Of a stretch of 64,000 nucleotides of DNA, positions 53,836-62,229 are shown piece after piece; positions within the stretch are counted from its first letter, which is position 1; each line of letters starts with the position of its first letter. The notes beneath the pieces were generated by a model. That model searched no databases and had not been told where the DNA came from. It saw only the letters and a list, made by a program, of their open reading frames with translations. Where the stretch lies: contig CAVZZN010000007.1 of NCBI GenBank assembly GCA_963779805.1, forward strand, positions 407,155 to 471,154, given 5' to 3'. The DNA is from CAIWHR01 sp963779805 (GTDB taxonomy: Bacteria > Pseudomonadota > Gammaproteobacteria > Burkholderiales > Casimicrobiaceae). Made by a program: the position numbers and the translations under genes.

Positions 53836-54852
53836 TCAGAGCAGCGGCTCGAGCGCTGCGAAGATCGTTTCGTCGTCGAGCTCCGGAATCGCCTTCGGCG
53901 CTTCGACCCAGCGCGCGCGCGGTCCGAGCGGTGCCCAGCGCGATGCGGGCGCCGACTCCGACGGGTCGGCGAACAGGCCCAGCACGCCGCCGGGGCTCGC
54001 CGCCGCGAAATGCATGAGCCCCGAGTCCGGCAGCACCGAAGTGCGTGCGTGCCAGATGAGCGCGATCGCCTCCGGGATCGGCCCGCGATAGGGATGCACG
54101 AACGGCAGCCCGCGATCGAGCAAGGGTTGCGCGATGTCGTCGTCTCCGGGATACGCCGGATCGTCGCGCCGCCCGGGCGTCCACATGAACACGGTCGCGA
54201 GGCCGTGCGCGTCGTGCAGCCGCGCCGTCCAGCGCACGAGCTGCGCGACGTCCGGCTGCTTCTTCTCGCGGCGCGCGCCGAGACCGACCACGACGTAGCC
54301 GTCGGCGGCGAGGCCGTGCTCCGCAAGCCAGCCGCGCGCGAACCCGATGCCCGACGCGGGCAGCACGTAACGCGGCGCGGTCCACTGCGCCGGCCGCTCG
54401 ATGCCGAGCGGGTGCAGCAGGGCCGCCATGCGATCGACCTCGTGGCCTGCACCGGGAACGGGGAACGCGTCGGTGAGCTTGCGCCCGTAGTGCGCCGGAT
54501 CGTTCGCGTACGCGATCACGCGCTTCGCGCCGGTGGCGATCGCACGCCGTATGGCGCGCGGCGATTCATCGCCGTTCATCGCAATTGCAACGTCGAAGTG
54601 CTGCTGCCGGAGCGACCACCACAGCGGCACCTGGGCGAGTGCGGCGCCGATCCGGACACGACCCTGGTGCTTGACGCGCGGATACACCCACGTGCGGGTC
54701 AATGCCGGGTGATCGCGGGCCACCCACGCGTTGTAGTCGTTGGCGAGAAGATGCAGCTCCCACTCCGGACGCACCGTGGCGAGGTGCGCGAGGAGCGGAG
54801 TGGTCAGCAGGAGGTCGCCGAGCTTGTCGCGCTTGACGAACAGGATGCGCAC
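53836..54852 (-). CDS. Glycosyltransferase family 9 (heptosyltransferase-like)
   Basis: A 338-residue GT9 protein. The N-terminus KRDKLGDLLLTTPLLAHLA is the ADP-heptose acceptor-side signature, and TSVLPDSGLMHFAAASPGGV is the C-terminal donor-binding motif (usually DSGxxH). It would add a sugar to lipopolysaccharide core or a related glycan at the cytoplasmic membrane. It starts 4 bp after the DUF2783 gene, so it appears to be the last gene of the oxidative operon, an unexpected place for a cell-envelope enzyme. No other LPS genes are near. Confidence 0.85.
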   Translation of the reverse strand: MRILFVKRDKLGDLLLTTPLLAHLATVRPEWELHLLANDYNAWVARDHPALTRTWVYPRVKHQGRVRIGAALAQVPLWWSLRQQHFDVAIAMNGDESPRAIRRAIATGAKRVIAYANDPAHYGRKLTDAFPVPGAGHEVDRMAALLHPLGIERPAQWTAPRYVLPASGIGFARGWLAEHGLAADGYVVVGLGARREKKQPDVAQLVRWTARLHDAHGLATVFMWTPGRRDDPAYPGDDDIAQPLLDRGLPFVHPYRGPIPEAIALIWHARTSVLPDSGLMHFAAASPGGVLGLFADPSESAPASRWAPLGPRARWVEAPKAIPELDDETIFAALEPLL

Positions 54853-54856
54853 GCGG

Positions 54857-55093
54857 TCAGCGCCGACGCATGCGCCACTCGTCCCCGCCGTCCACTGCGG
54901 GTATCACGTCCTCCCGCGCGGCGGCCATCGCCTCGCGCAGCATCGCGAGATCGCCGATGTGATTGGCGAGCAACAGGATGAGCCGCGCGTTCACGAGCGC
55001 GCTCTGCTCCGCGGTGAGGTCGCGATGCATGGCGATGAGGCTCTCGTAGAAATCGTCGGACGCGGTCAGGTTGGATTCGGTGATGAGCGGCAT
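54857..55093 (-). CDS. DUF2783 family small protein
   Basis: A 78-residue acidic helical protein: DDFYESLIAMHRDLTAEQSA and RLILLLANHIGDLAMLREAM are the DUF2783 motifs. Members commonly sit beside FAD-dependent aromatic monooxygenases, as here (17 bp downstream of one), and may be accessory or regulatory partners. No membrane segment or cysteine motif is seen. The ATG at 55093 gives the conserved start MPLITESNLTASDDFYE. Confidence 0.82.
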   Translation of the reverse strand: MPLITESNLTASDDFYESLIAMHRDLTAEQSALVNARLILLLANHIGDLAMLREAMAAAREDVIPAVDGGDEWRMRRR

Positions 55094-55110
55094 GGCGGTC
55101 TTTCGAACGG

Positions 55111-56785
55111 TCACGCGGTCGCGGTGGCACGCGCGATCGCCGCGCGCACCGCTTGCGCATCGTAGCCGCGCCAGCGCGCGCATACGATCTGGTCGGGCCG
55201 CAACAGGATGCACGTGCCGGGGCGCCCGTCGTAGCGCTGCGCGACGAGCCCCTGCACGTCCTCGATCGCGCTGGCGTCGTGCTCGCCGGCCGCCCCGACG
55301 CGCACGACGTGACACGGCACGCGCTCACCCGCGAGCGCGGCGCGCTCCTCGCGCGACACCGCATCGCCGAACGTCAGCAGCGTGAAGCCGTCGCACAGGT
55401 AGTCGAGCAGCCATTCGGAGCGTGCACCGCGCACCGGCGCATCGGCCGCCGGGGCGCCGGGCACCATCGTGCCGGCGAACGTCTCGCCTGCGCGATCCGG
55501 CGTGTTCAGCGGCGAGTCGACGTGCACGTACGGCACCGACAGCCGGCCGCTGTTGACGAGCTTGCGCGCGAAGGGATAGCGCTTCGCAAGTCCGAGCACG
55601 GCATCGCGGAAGGTGCGCGACACGGGGCTCTTGGGCGTGATGAAGTCCGTCGCGCGGGTCGAATTGAGGAGGTTCTCGTCGGCTGCCGCGCAGCGCTCGC
55701 TGTCGTAGGTGTCGAGCAGGCGCTCCGGCGCCGCGCCCTTCAGCACGAGCTCGAGCTTCCAGACGAGGTTGTCCGTGTCCTGGAAGCCGCTGTTCGCGCC
55801 GCGCGCGCCGAACGGCGAGACGAGATGGGCGGCATCGCCGACGAACAGCACGCGCCCGTGCCGGAAGTGCGGCATGCGCCGGCACTGGAACGTGTACACG
55901 CTCGCCCATTCGATGTCGAACTGCGCGTCGGGGCCGAGCATGGCCTTCAGGCGCGCCATGATGCGGCCGGGCTGCTTTTCGCGTTCCGGATCGGCATCCC
56001 ATCCCAGCTGGAAGTCGACCCGCCACACGTCGTCGGCCTGCTTGTGCAGCAGCACCGACTGGTTCGGGTGGAACGGCGGATCGAACCAGAACCAGCGCTC
56101 GCGTCGGAAAGTCCGAGCGCATGTGGATGTCCGCGATCAGGAAGCGATCGCGGAACACCTGCCCGGAGGTCTCGAGACCGAGGAACGTTCGCACGGGGCT
56201 GCGCGCGCCGTCTGCGGCGATGAGCCAGTCGCACTTCGCGGTGTAGCGACCGTCGGGACACTCGATCGTCACCACGACGCCGTCGCTGCCCGCATCGACG
56301 CCGACCACCTTGTTCTTCCACCGCACGCTGGCCGCGGGGAGCTCCTGCAGGCGGTGCACGAGGCATTCCTCGAGGTGATACTGCTGCAGGTTCACGAACG
56401 CCGGCCGGTGGTGGCCCGTCTCGCGCAGGAGGTCGAACTGGTAGACGAGCTCGTCACGGTGGAACACCTTGCCGACGTTCCAGCGCACGCCCTTGCGCGC
56501 GATGGGCTCGCCGCAGCCCAGGCGATCGAGGATCTCCAGCGCGCGCTTCGCGTAGCAGATCGCGCGCGAGCCGACGCTGACCGTGTCGTCCTCGTCGAGC
56601 ACCACGACGGGAATGTTCCGCTGCGCGAGATCGATCGCGGCCGCGAGCCCCACGGGGCCGGCGCCGACGACGAGCACCGGATGACGACGCGGCGGGCCGT
56701 CCTGGTCCGGCGACCGGACGTAGGGGTAGACGGGATTGGCGTAGGTCTTCGTGGCAGTCCCCGCTGGCAGCGCAGATCGCTTCAC
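55111..56785 (-). CDS. FAD-dependent aromatic-type monooxygenase (MhpA/PheA-like), one frameshift
   Basis: About 558 residues. The ADP-binding motif is VLVVGAGPVGLAAAIDLAQR, the DG motif region CDWLIAADGARSPVRTFLGL, and the FAD ribityl motif GRVLFVGDAAHLVSPFGARG. QLGWDADPEREKQPGRIMAR and VYTFQCRRMPHFRHG fit the 3-(3-hydroxyphenyl)propionate hydroxylase branch. The frame breaks near 56098, inside SDFPTRERWFWFDPPFHPNQ as rejoined. The C-terminal thioredoxin-like domain contains DYLCDGFTLLTFGDAV. The aromatic substrate is not identifiable. Flanked by DUF2783 and the MBL-fold gene in the same operon. Confidence 0.88.
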
Positions 56786-56872
56786 GGCGAGATCGCCTCG
56801 CGGCGAAATGGACTCAGGTCGAGATCGCGTCGCGGCGAGGTCGGCCCGCGGCGGGATCGGCTCGAGGCACGC

Positions 56873-57826
56873 TCAGCTCTCGAGCGCGAGCCACATCTCC
56901 TTGTCGCGCTGCGCCGTCCAGATGCGCGGATCGCGATACCGCGTGCACTCGTCGTACGCGCGGGTCACGTCGAACGGCAGGCAGTGATCGAAGATGACCC
57001 AGTGCCCGAACTTCGGCTTCAACGCATCGTACGTCTCGCGGTACACGGCCTTCAGATCCTTGCCGGCCGCGACGCCGCGCTTGACGCTCTCGAACATTTC
57101 CGTGACGAATGCCCGCGTGCCGGCGAGGCCCGCCTGCACCTCCTGAGGCGTCTGCAGCGAGGCTCCGCGGCCCGGCACGAGCTTCGCAGGCTGGAGCGCA
57201 GCCACCGCGTCCAGCGTGGCCGGCCAGTCGGTGAGATACGCATCGCCCGTGTACGGCGTCGCGTTGTACTCGACGAGGTCGCCCGAGAACAGCACGCGAT
57301 CCTGCGGCAGCCACACGACGGTATCGCCCTTCGTGTGCCCGCGCCCGAGCTGCATGATCTCGACCTGCAGCTTGCCCAGCCACAGCGTCATGCGCTTCTC
57401 GAACACGATGGTGGGCCACGTCAGGCCGGGAACGGATTCGACGGCGCGAAAGAGCCGCGGAAAGCGCTCGATCTCGCTCTTCATGTCCGCTTCGCCGCGC
57501 TCGACGATGAGGTCGTAGGTGTCGCGGCTCGCGATGATGTGCTCGGGCTCGTAGCCCTTCGCGCCGAGCACGCGAACGGCGTGATAGTGCGAGAGCACCA
57601 CGTACTTGACCGGCTTGTCGGTCACCGTCCGGATGTGGCGCAGCACGTCCTGCGCCATCACCGGCGTCGCCTGCGTGTCGATCACCATGACGGCGTCGTC
57701 GCCGATCACGATCCCCGTATTCGGGTCGCCTTCCGCGGTGTACGCGTAGGCACAGTGCGAGAGCCGGTCGAAGCTCACCTTCTTGTCCTCGAGATCGGCC
57801 TGGGATGCGAATTTCTTGTCGGTCAT
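56873..57826 (-). CDS. MBL-fold hydrolase lacking the usual DxH metal ligands
   Basis: A 317-residue metallo-beta-lactamase-fold protein: NTGIVIGDDAVMVIDTQATP and later GRGHTKGDTVVWLPQDRVLF with SGDLVEYNATPYTGDAYLTD. The canonical HxHxDH motif reads SHYHAVRVLGAKGY, so the two His of HxH are kept but the Asp-His pair is Val-Arg. The later His and Asp are present. Either the enzyme holds a single metal or its chemistry differs. As sequenced, the gene is in frame with the upstream oxidoreductase without a stop; its own ATG at 57826 begins the conserved domain and is used here. Confidence 0.85.
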   Translation of the reverse strand: MTDKKFASQADLEDKKVSFDRLSHCAYAYTAEGDPNTGIVIGDDAVMVIDTQATPVMAQDVLRHIRTVTDKPVKYVVLSHYHAVRVLGAKGYEPEHIIASRDTYDLIVERGEADMKSEIERFPRLFRAVESVPGLTWPTIVFEKRMTLWLGKLQVEIMQLGRGHTKGDTVVWLPQDRVLFSGDLVEYNATPYTGDAYLTDWPATLDAVAALQPAKLVPGRGASLQTPQEVQAGLAGTRAFVTEMFESVKRGVAAGKDLKAVYRETYDALKPKFGHWVIFDHCLPFDVTRAYDECTRYRDPRIWTAQRDKEMWLALES

Positions 57827-57969
57827 GGCGATTCCTGCAGTGGCGATGCGGGGCGAAGCTTGCATTAAACAACGGCCGGTGACAACGATCGCAGGCCGCT
57901 TGACACCGCGGTGCCACGTCCATCGAGGACGCGATCGAGTGCCGGGCGGACCGATCCCGGCGCAGCCGT

Positions 57970-59381
57970 TCAGGTGCGCGCGGCGACTCGGCCCGAGGCG
58001 GGATCCGGCGTTGCAGCCGATCTCGCCGGTGATCGGCTTCACGGGCGCCTGGAGCCGGAGATAGCCCACGGCCTGTGGCCTGATACCGCGGGCCTGGGCG
58101 ACGAGCTCGGTGACCGTGAGCCCGCAAAGGCGCCCCTGACAGGCGCCCGCCCCGCAGCGCGATGCGGATTGGATCTCCGCCGGACTCGCATGCCCGGCCG
58201 CAATCGCGTCCGCGATCTGCCGCGCGGTAATGCCCTCGCAGCGACACACGATCGTGTCGCCGACCGGCACGCGGAATTGTCGGGCCGGCTGGTACAGCGT
58301 ATCGAGGAAGCTGCGGCCGGTGACGAATTTCGCCAGCGCGCTACGCGCCCTGGCCTCGTCCGGGACGGCGCTTCTCGGCGCCAGTGCACGAACGGCTGCA
58401 ATGCCGGCGAGGATCCCGCGCTGCTCCGCGGCCGGCCCTCCCGCCACGCCCGCACCGTCGCCGGCGACAGCGATGCCCGGACGCGATGTGCCCCCGGATG
58501 CGTCCGCCACCGGCTTCCAGCACAGCTGCAGGTCGTCCCAGCGATGCTCCACCCCGGCGACCATCGCCAGGTTCACGTTCGGCACGACACCCTGATGCAG
58601 AAGAAGGGTGGTCGCGGGCAGCATCTCCTCCCGGCGACCGTCGCGGCAAAACGCGACCATCTCGAGCCTGGAATTCCCCAGCGCGCGCAGCGACGTAATC
58701 CCGTCGAGGACGCGCACGCGGCTCTTCACCTGCGCGAGCAGTTGCAGGCCCTTCGCGACGTACGGCGAGAACATGAAAGGGAGCACGTGCCCGATCGACT
58801 GGCTGCGATTGGCCGCCGGCGTGGTATCGAGGATCGCGCTGATCGGCGCGTTCGCATTGAGGTACTGCCAGGCGATGAGCCACAGCAAGGGCCCGCATCC
58901 GGCGAGCACCGCAGGCGGCTCGGGCACGAGTCCCGAGCCCTTCAGCAGGATCTGGCCCGCGCCCGCGGACATCACGCCGGGCATCGTCCACCCGGGGATG
59001 GGGAACGGTCGCTCCAGCGCGCCCGTCGCGAGCACGATGCGCCGCGCGCTGATCAGCATCGAGGCATCCTCGAAGCAGACGCCGATCGAGCGCTCCGGGG
59101 TCACGTTCCATACCGTCGCGCCGGGCACGTACTGCGCACCGCTGCCCAGGAACGCGTCGACGACGGGCTTGCCCCGCCAGTAGTCGTCTCCGAGGATCGT
59201 GCGCCGCTGCACGGGCGTGCGCGTGATCGCACGATAGATCTGGCCGCCGGGCGATGACTGCTCGTCGAGGAGCACCGTGGCGAGTCCGGCATTGGCCGTC
59301 GACCGTCGCCGCCGCGAGGCCGGCCGGTCCCGCGCCGATGACGGCGACGTCGTACGCGTCGCGCAGGACGCGCGCGTTCAC
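57970..59381 (-). CDS. FAD/NAD(P) dehydrogenase with BFD-like [2Fe-2S] (HcnB/opine-oxidase type), two frameshifts
   Basis: About 470 residues. The FAD motif is DVAVIGAGPAGLAAATV, followed by LLDEQSSPGGQIYRAI and IVLATGALERPFPIPGWTMP. The C-terminal bacterioferritin-associated-ferredoxin-like cluster domain has CRCEGITARQIADAIAAGH and SRCGAGACQGRLCGLTV. Such proteins form amino-acid, opine or hydroxyproline dehydrogenases with a small [2Fe-2S] partner, encoded here by the preceding gene (start GTG at 59381 overlaps its stop). The frame breaks near 59299. A second shift near 58021 would give the stop at 57970; without it the frame runs into the MBL gene. No DAO-type third subunit is present. 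Confidence 0.82.
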
Positions 59382-59671
59382 GCTCCGCGGTCCGGCGCGG
59401 CACGCCCGGTGCCGACCTGCATGCCCTCGCGCACCGTCACGAGACATCCCTGCCGGTCGCCGACGCCGTCGATCGTCACCACGCAATCGAAGCACACGCC
59501 CATCATGCAGTAGGGCGCGCGTGGCGCACCCGCGGTGCTCGTCCGGAAGTGCGATATGCCCGCCGCGAGCAACGCGGCAGCGACGGTGTCGCCGGCACGC
59601 GCCTCGAACGCACGCCCGTCGATGACGATGCGAACCGCCGAGCCGGCGGCTTCAGGCAGCCTCTTGAACAT
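59378..59671 (-). CDS. Small [2Fe-2S] ferredoxin-like subunit (HcnA type)
   Basis: A 97-residue protein. RIVIDGRAFEARAGDTVAAA is the ferredoxin-like fold start, and the cluster cysteines are in APYCMMGVCFDCVVTIDG and GCLVTVREGM (C-x4-C-x2-C, then C). It is the electron-carrying partner of the following FAD dehydrogenase; their genes overlap by four bases. GAGG lies five bases upstream of the ATG at 59671. Length and motif spacing match HcnA/LhpF-type subunits. Confidence 0.9.
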   Translation of the reverse strand: MFKRLPEAAGSAVRIVIDGRAFEARAGDTVAAALLAAGISHFRTSTAGAPRAPYCMMGVCFDCVVTIDGVGDRQGCLVTVREGMQVGTGRAAPDRGA

Positions 59672-59730
59672 GTGCGCCTCGGTGAGGATCGTCCGCGCCG
59701 CTCGGATGGAGCACACGCGAACTCCGGGCC

Positions 59731-60186
59731 TCACACGTCGTAATGGACCGTGAAGCTTACCTCGGCCGGTTTGCCGCCCGCCTTGGGAGTGATGATCACC
59801 CGGATGTGGTAGGCGCCGGACCAGCCGAAGACGAAGAGCTCGCTGTAATCCGGCAATCCGCCCGCCTGCGTGTGCAGCATCGGCTTGCGCTCGACTCGGC
59901 CGTGGGGATCCGTCACCTCGACGACCACGTCGGCGTCGCCGACGCGGCGGTGCGCCTTCTCGTCCTCGAGCGTGATGAGCAAGTGCTGCGAGCCGGATGG
60001 CGGGTGCGCAGGATGGGCATCGCGATGGCCGTCGGCGCGCAACGCCACCTCCGCGGGGACGATACCCAGGTTCACCACCAGGCCGCTGCTCGTCGTGGCC
60101 TGCTGCGCAGAGGCTGGGCTCCACGCGAGCATCAGCGCGAGCAGGCAGCCGGCGATGGTCGGCAGGCGATGATCGGAAACGTTCAT
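59731..60186 (-). CDS. Periplasmic protein, YtkA-like domain
   Basis: A 151-residue exported protein. The signal peptide LPTIAGCLLALMLAWSPASA is cut near AQQ. The mature part is an immunoglobulin-like beta sandwich, seen in HLLITLEDEKAHRRVGDADV, VEVTDPHGRVERKP and LFVFGWSGAYHIRVIITPKA. It resembles YtkA/FixH-type domains that are found near oxidase or copper genes. His-rich HRDAHPAHP in the N-terminal half might bind metal. It could head the oxidative operon (59-bp gap to the next gene) or belong with the cytochromes. An FNR-like sequence lies 35-48 bp upstream. Confidence 0.72.
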   Translation of the reverse strand: MNVSDHRLPTIAGCLLALMLAWSPASAQQATTSSGLVVNLGIVPAEVALRADGHRDAHPAHPPSGSQHLLITLEDEKAHRRVGDADVVVEVTDPHGRVERKPMLHTQAGGLPDYSELFVFGWSGAYHIRVIITPKAGGKPAEVSFTVHYDV

Positions 60187-60220
60187 GCATCTCACCCTAG
60201 TCGTTTGCACGCAGCGTTCC

Positions 60221-60234
60221 TTGATCTGCGTTAA
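60221..60234. promoter_or_regulatory. FNR/ANR-like half-consensus site
   Basis: TTGATCTGCGTTAA: the left half TTGAT is exact, the right half GTTAA differs from ATCAA at two of five positions. It lies 35 bp upstream of the minus-strand start at 60186, a reasonable activator position for a redox gene. One weak match alone would not persuade. Confidence 0.3.
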
Positions 60235-60316
60235 CGCGCCGCAAGCGGTTCGACCGATCGTCGTCGCGAACCTTCTGCCCGGTGCGGGCAACCCGCCGCG
60301 AGCAATGGAACAACCG

Positions 60317-60754
60317 TCACGCGCAACGCTTCTTGCTGAAGTACTCGCGCCGTTGCGCCTCGGACACGAACTCCTCCAGGTCGGGATCCATGGCGCTGCG
60401 CGCCGAGACGATGCCGACCGGCTTGCCGTCCTCGATCACCGGCAGGTGGCGAAAGCCGCCCTCGTGCATCATCAGCAGCGCCAGTCCGAGCGGCTCGTTC
60501 GGCCCGATCGTGCGTGGGCTCGGCGTCATCACGTCGCCGATGCACGTTTCGTTCGGATCCAGTCCTCGCGCCATGACGCGAAAGACCGCGTCGCGCTCGG
60601 TGAAGATACCGACCAGGCGGTCGCCGTCGAGGACCATGATGGCCCCCACGTTCGACCGCGCCATGAGCGTTGCCGCGCTGCTCACGAGAATGTCCGACGG
60701 GCCCCTGAGCAGCCCGCGCCGCCGCATTACGCTTCGGACGGTACGATCGAACAT
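60317..60754 (-). CDS. CBS-domain pair protein
   Basis: A 145-residue protein made of two CBS domains: DILVSSAATLMARSNVGAIM, VGIFTERDAVFRVMARGLDP, IGDVMTPSPRTIGPNEPLGL and FRHLPVIEDGKPVGIVSAR. CBS pairs bind adenosine nucleotides and act as energy sensors, often regulating a partner enzyme or channel. The C-terminal tail is basic (QRREYFSKKRCA). GGAG lies six bases before the ATG at 60754. No partner domain is fused. Its place before the cytochrome genes hints at redox or energy control, unproven. Confidence 0.9.
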   Translation of the reverse strand: MFDRTVRSVMRRRGLLRGPSDILVSSAATLMARSNVGAIMVLDGDRLVGIFTERDAVFRVMARGLDPNETCIGDVMTPSPRTIGPNEPLGLALLMMHEGGFRHLPVIEDGKPVGIVSARSAMDPDLEEFVSEAQRREYFSKKRCA

Positions 60755-60877
60755 GCGTTTCTCCACTCCGGTTTTCGGTTGAACGTGAAACACGCCGGCC
60801 CGACTCGGTGCACCATCACTGCGTAGCCCCGTTGCCTGCGCGCATCGTGATTCCGCCCGGGTTGCGCCAATGGGAGC

Positions 60878-61669
60878 TCAGTCCACGCTCGGCACGTGCA
60901 CGCCGTCCGACCGCTGCATGACGGGCTTGGGCGGTTTCGCGAACCAGAGCTGCCACATCGTCGTGACCCACATGAAGGCGAAGCAGGTGCCCATGAGGCC
61001 CCCCGCGAGCATCACCACGATCGCGAACGGATGGAACACCTTGGTGATGTACCAGGACAGGATGTCCGTCATCAGGAACACGAACGGCAGCCCGATCACG
61101 AGGCACTTGAACCACACCGGACGGACGTAGGCGTGCGTGTACATGGAGCCCATGATGAAGAACACCATCGTGAGCCCGAACAGATGGATGTGCGAGACGC
61201 GCACGAGGGTGAAGACATCGGTGCCGGTGTCCGTCTCCGTGACCTTCTTCAGGTTGTCGTAGCCGTTCAGGTTCGGCAGGTGCGGATTGCTGCCGTCGTG
61301 GCAGGTCATGCAGCGGTGGTCGAGGATCGGCTTGACCTTGCTGTCGTAGACGTCCTGCTTGGTTCCCTCGCGCACCCAGTCGATCAGGACCTGGCTCTCA
61401 TACGGCGGGAGCATGCTCGACATCGGGCCACGCAGCGCCGACTCGAGCTTGGAGCCCTTCCCGGTGCCGCTGTAGGCGGCGACGATGTCGTGGTACGACA
61501 GGATCATCGGATTGCCGCCCGCACGGCCTGCATACGTGTGATACAGATATGTGGTCGCGAACACGTACGCCAGGCCGAGCACGATCAGCGTCATCGTGTA
61601 CAGCACGCGCTGGCTGTACGGCAGCTCGGAGTAGTGGCGGTACATCCGGTGCAGGGGGACGTCGTCCAT
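60878..61669 (-). CDS. Membrane-bound c-type cytochrome with four transmembrane helices
   Basis: A 263-residue protein. The first helix (RVLYTMTLIVLGLAYVFATT) leads to a periplasmic part with one heme motif, HRCMTCHDGSNPHL. Three further helices follow, VSHIHLFGLTMVFFIMGSMY, FKCLVIGLPFVFLMTDILSW and FAIVVMLAGGLMGTCFAFMW. The second holds His residues (HIHLFG, THAY) that could also bind b-type heme. I do not know the family's role; it looks like a quinol- or cytochrome-linked electron carrier. It shares its strand with the two downstream-encoded cytochromes and may be co-transcribed with them. Confidence 0.8.
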   Translation of the reverse strand: MDDVPLHRMYRHYSELPYSQRVLYTMTLIVLGLAYVFATTYLYHTYAGRAGGNPMILSYHDIVAAYSGTGKGSKLESALRGPMSSMLPPYESQVLIDWVREGTKQDVYDSKVKPILDHRCMTCHDGSNPHLPNLNGYDNLKKVTETDTGTDVFTLVRVSHIHLFGLTMVFFIMGSMYTHAYVRPVWFKCLVIGLPFVFLMTDILSWYITKVFHPFAIVVMLAGGLMGTCFAFMWVTTMWQLWFAKPPKPVMQRSDGVHVPSVD

Positions 61670-61763
61670 GGCTGTCGTTCCGTGTGGGTGAGCGCTCGGA
61701 TTGCGGCCCGCGTTCGCATTCCCACCGCGTGGGCGATGGCGCGGCAGGCCGCAACGATGCCGA

Positions 61764-62072
61764 CTACTTCTTCAGCGACGAGTAGTACGCGGCGATGTTC
61801 TCCATGTCCTGCTCGCTCAGCTTGGAGGCGAAGGCCTTCATGACGCCGTTGCTGCGCTTGCCGGACTTGTAGTCCTTCAGCGCATGCTCGATCTGGTCGT
61901 CGGTCTTGCCCGCGAGCGCGGGGTTCGGTGCCTTGCCCTCTCCGTTCGCACCATGACAGCCCGTGCAACTCGCCGCCTTCGCCTTGCCCGCCACGGCATC
62001 GCCCTTGGCGAGACCGACAGTGCTCATGCCGAGAAAGGTGATTGCTCCGACGATCAGCAGCGCGCGTTTCAT
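61764..62072 (-). CDS. Cytochrome c, class I (c553-like)
   Basis: A 102-residue monoheme cytochrome. The signal peptide RALLIVGAITFLGMSTVGLA is cut before KGD. The heme site is SCTGCHGANGEGKA, and the Met ligand is in SNGVMKAFASKLSEQDM, followed by ENIAAYYSSL. This is the common soluble periplasmic electron shuttle of about 9 kDa. It lies between the membrane cytochrome and the four-domain cytochrome on the same strand. Confidence 0.93.
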   Translation of the reverse strand: MKRALLIVGAITFLGMSTVGLAKGDAVAGKAKAASCTGCHGANGEGKAPNPALAGKTDDQIEHALKDYKSGKRSNGVMKAFASKLSEQDMENIAAYYSSLKK

Positions 62073-62229
62073 GTTGGATCTCCTGGCTTCTGTGGGTCGA
62101 TGGCCGGGCCCCGATCGGGCACGGCAGGGTTACCGGCGCCGGGGCAACCGGAAGTCAAAGTGAGCCTCGCCCGGGGTCCGGGTTGCGAAAGGCCGACGCT
62201 GGCATTCGACTTGATCTGCGAAGCGCCGT

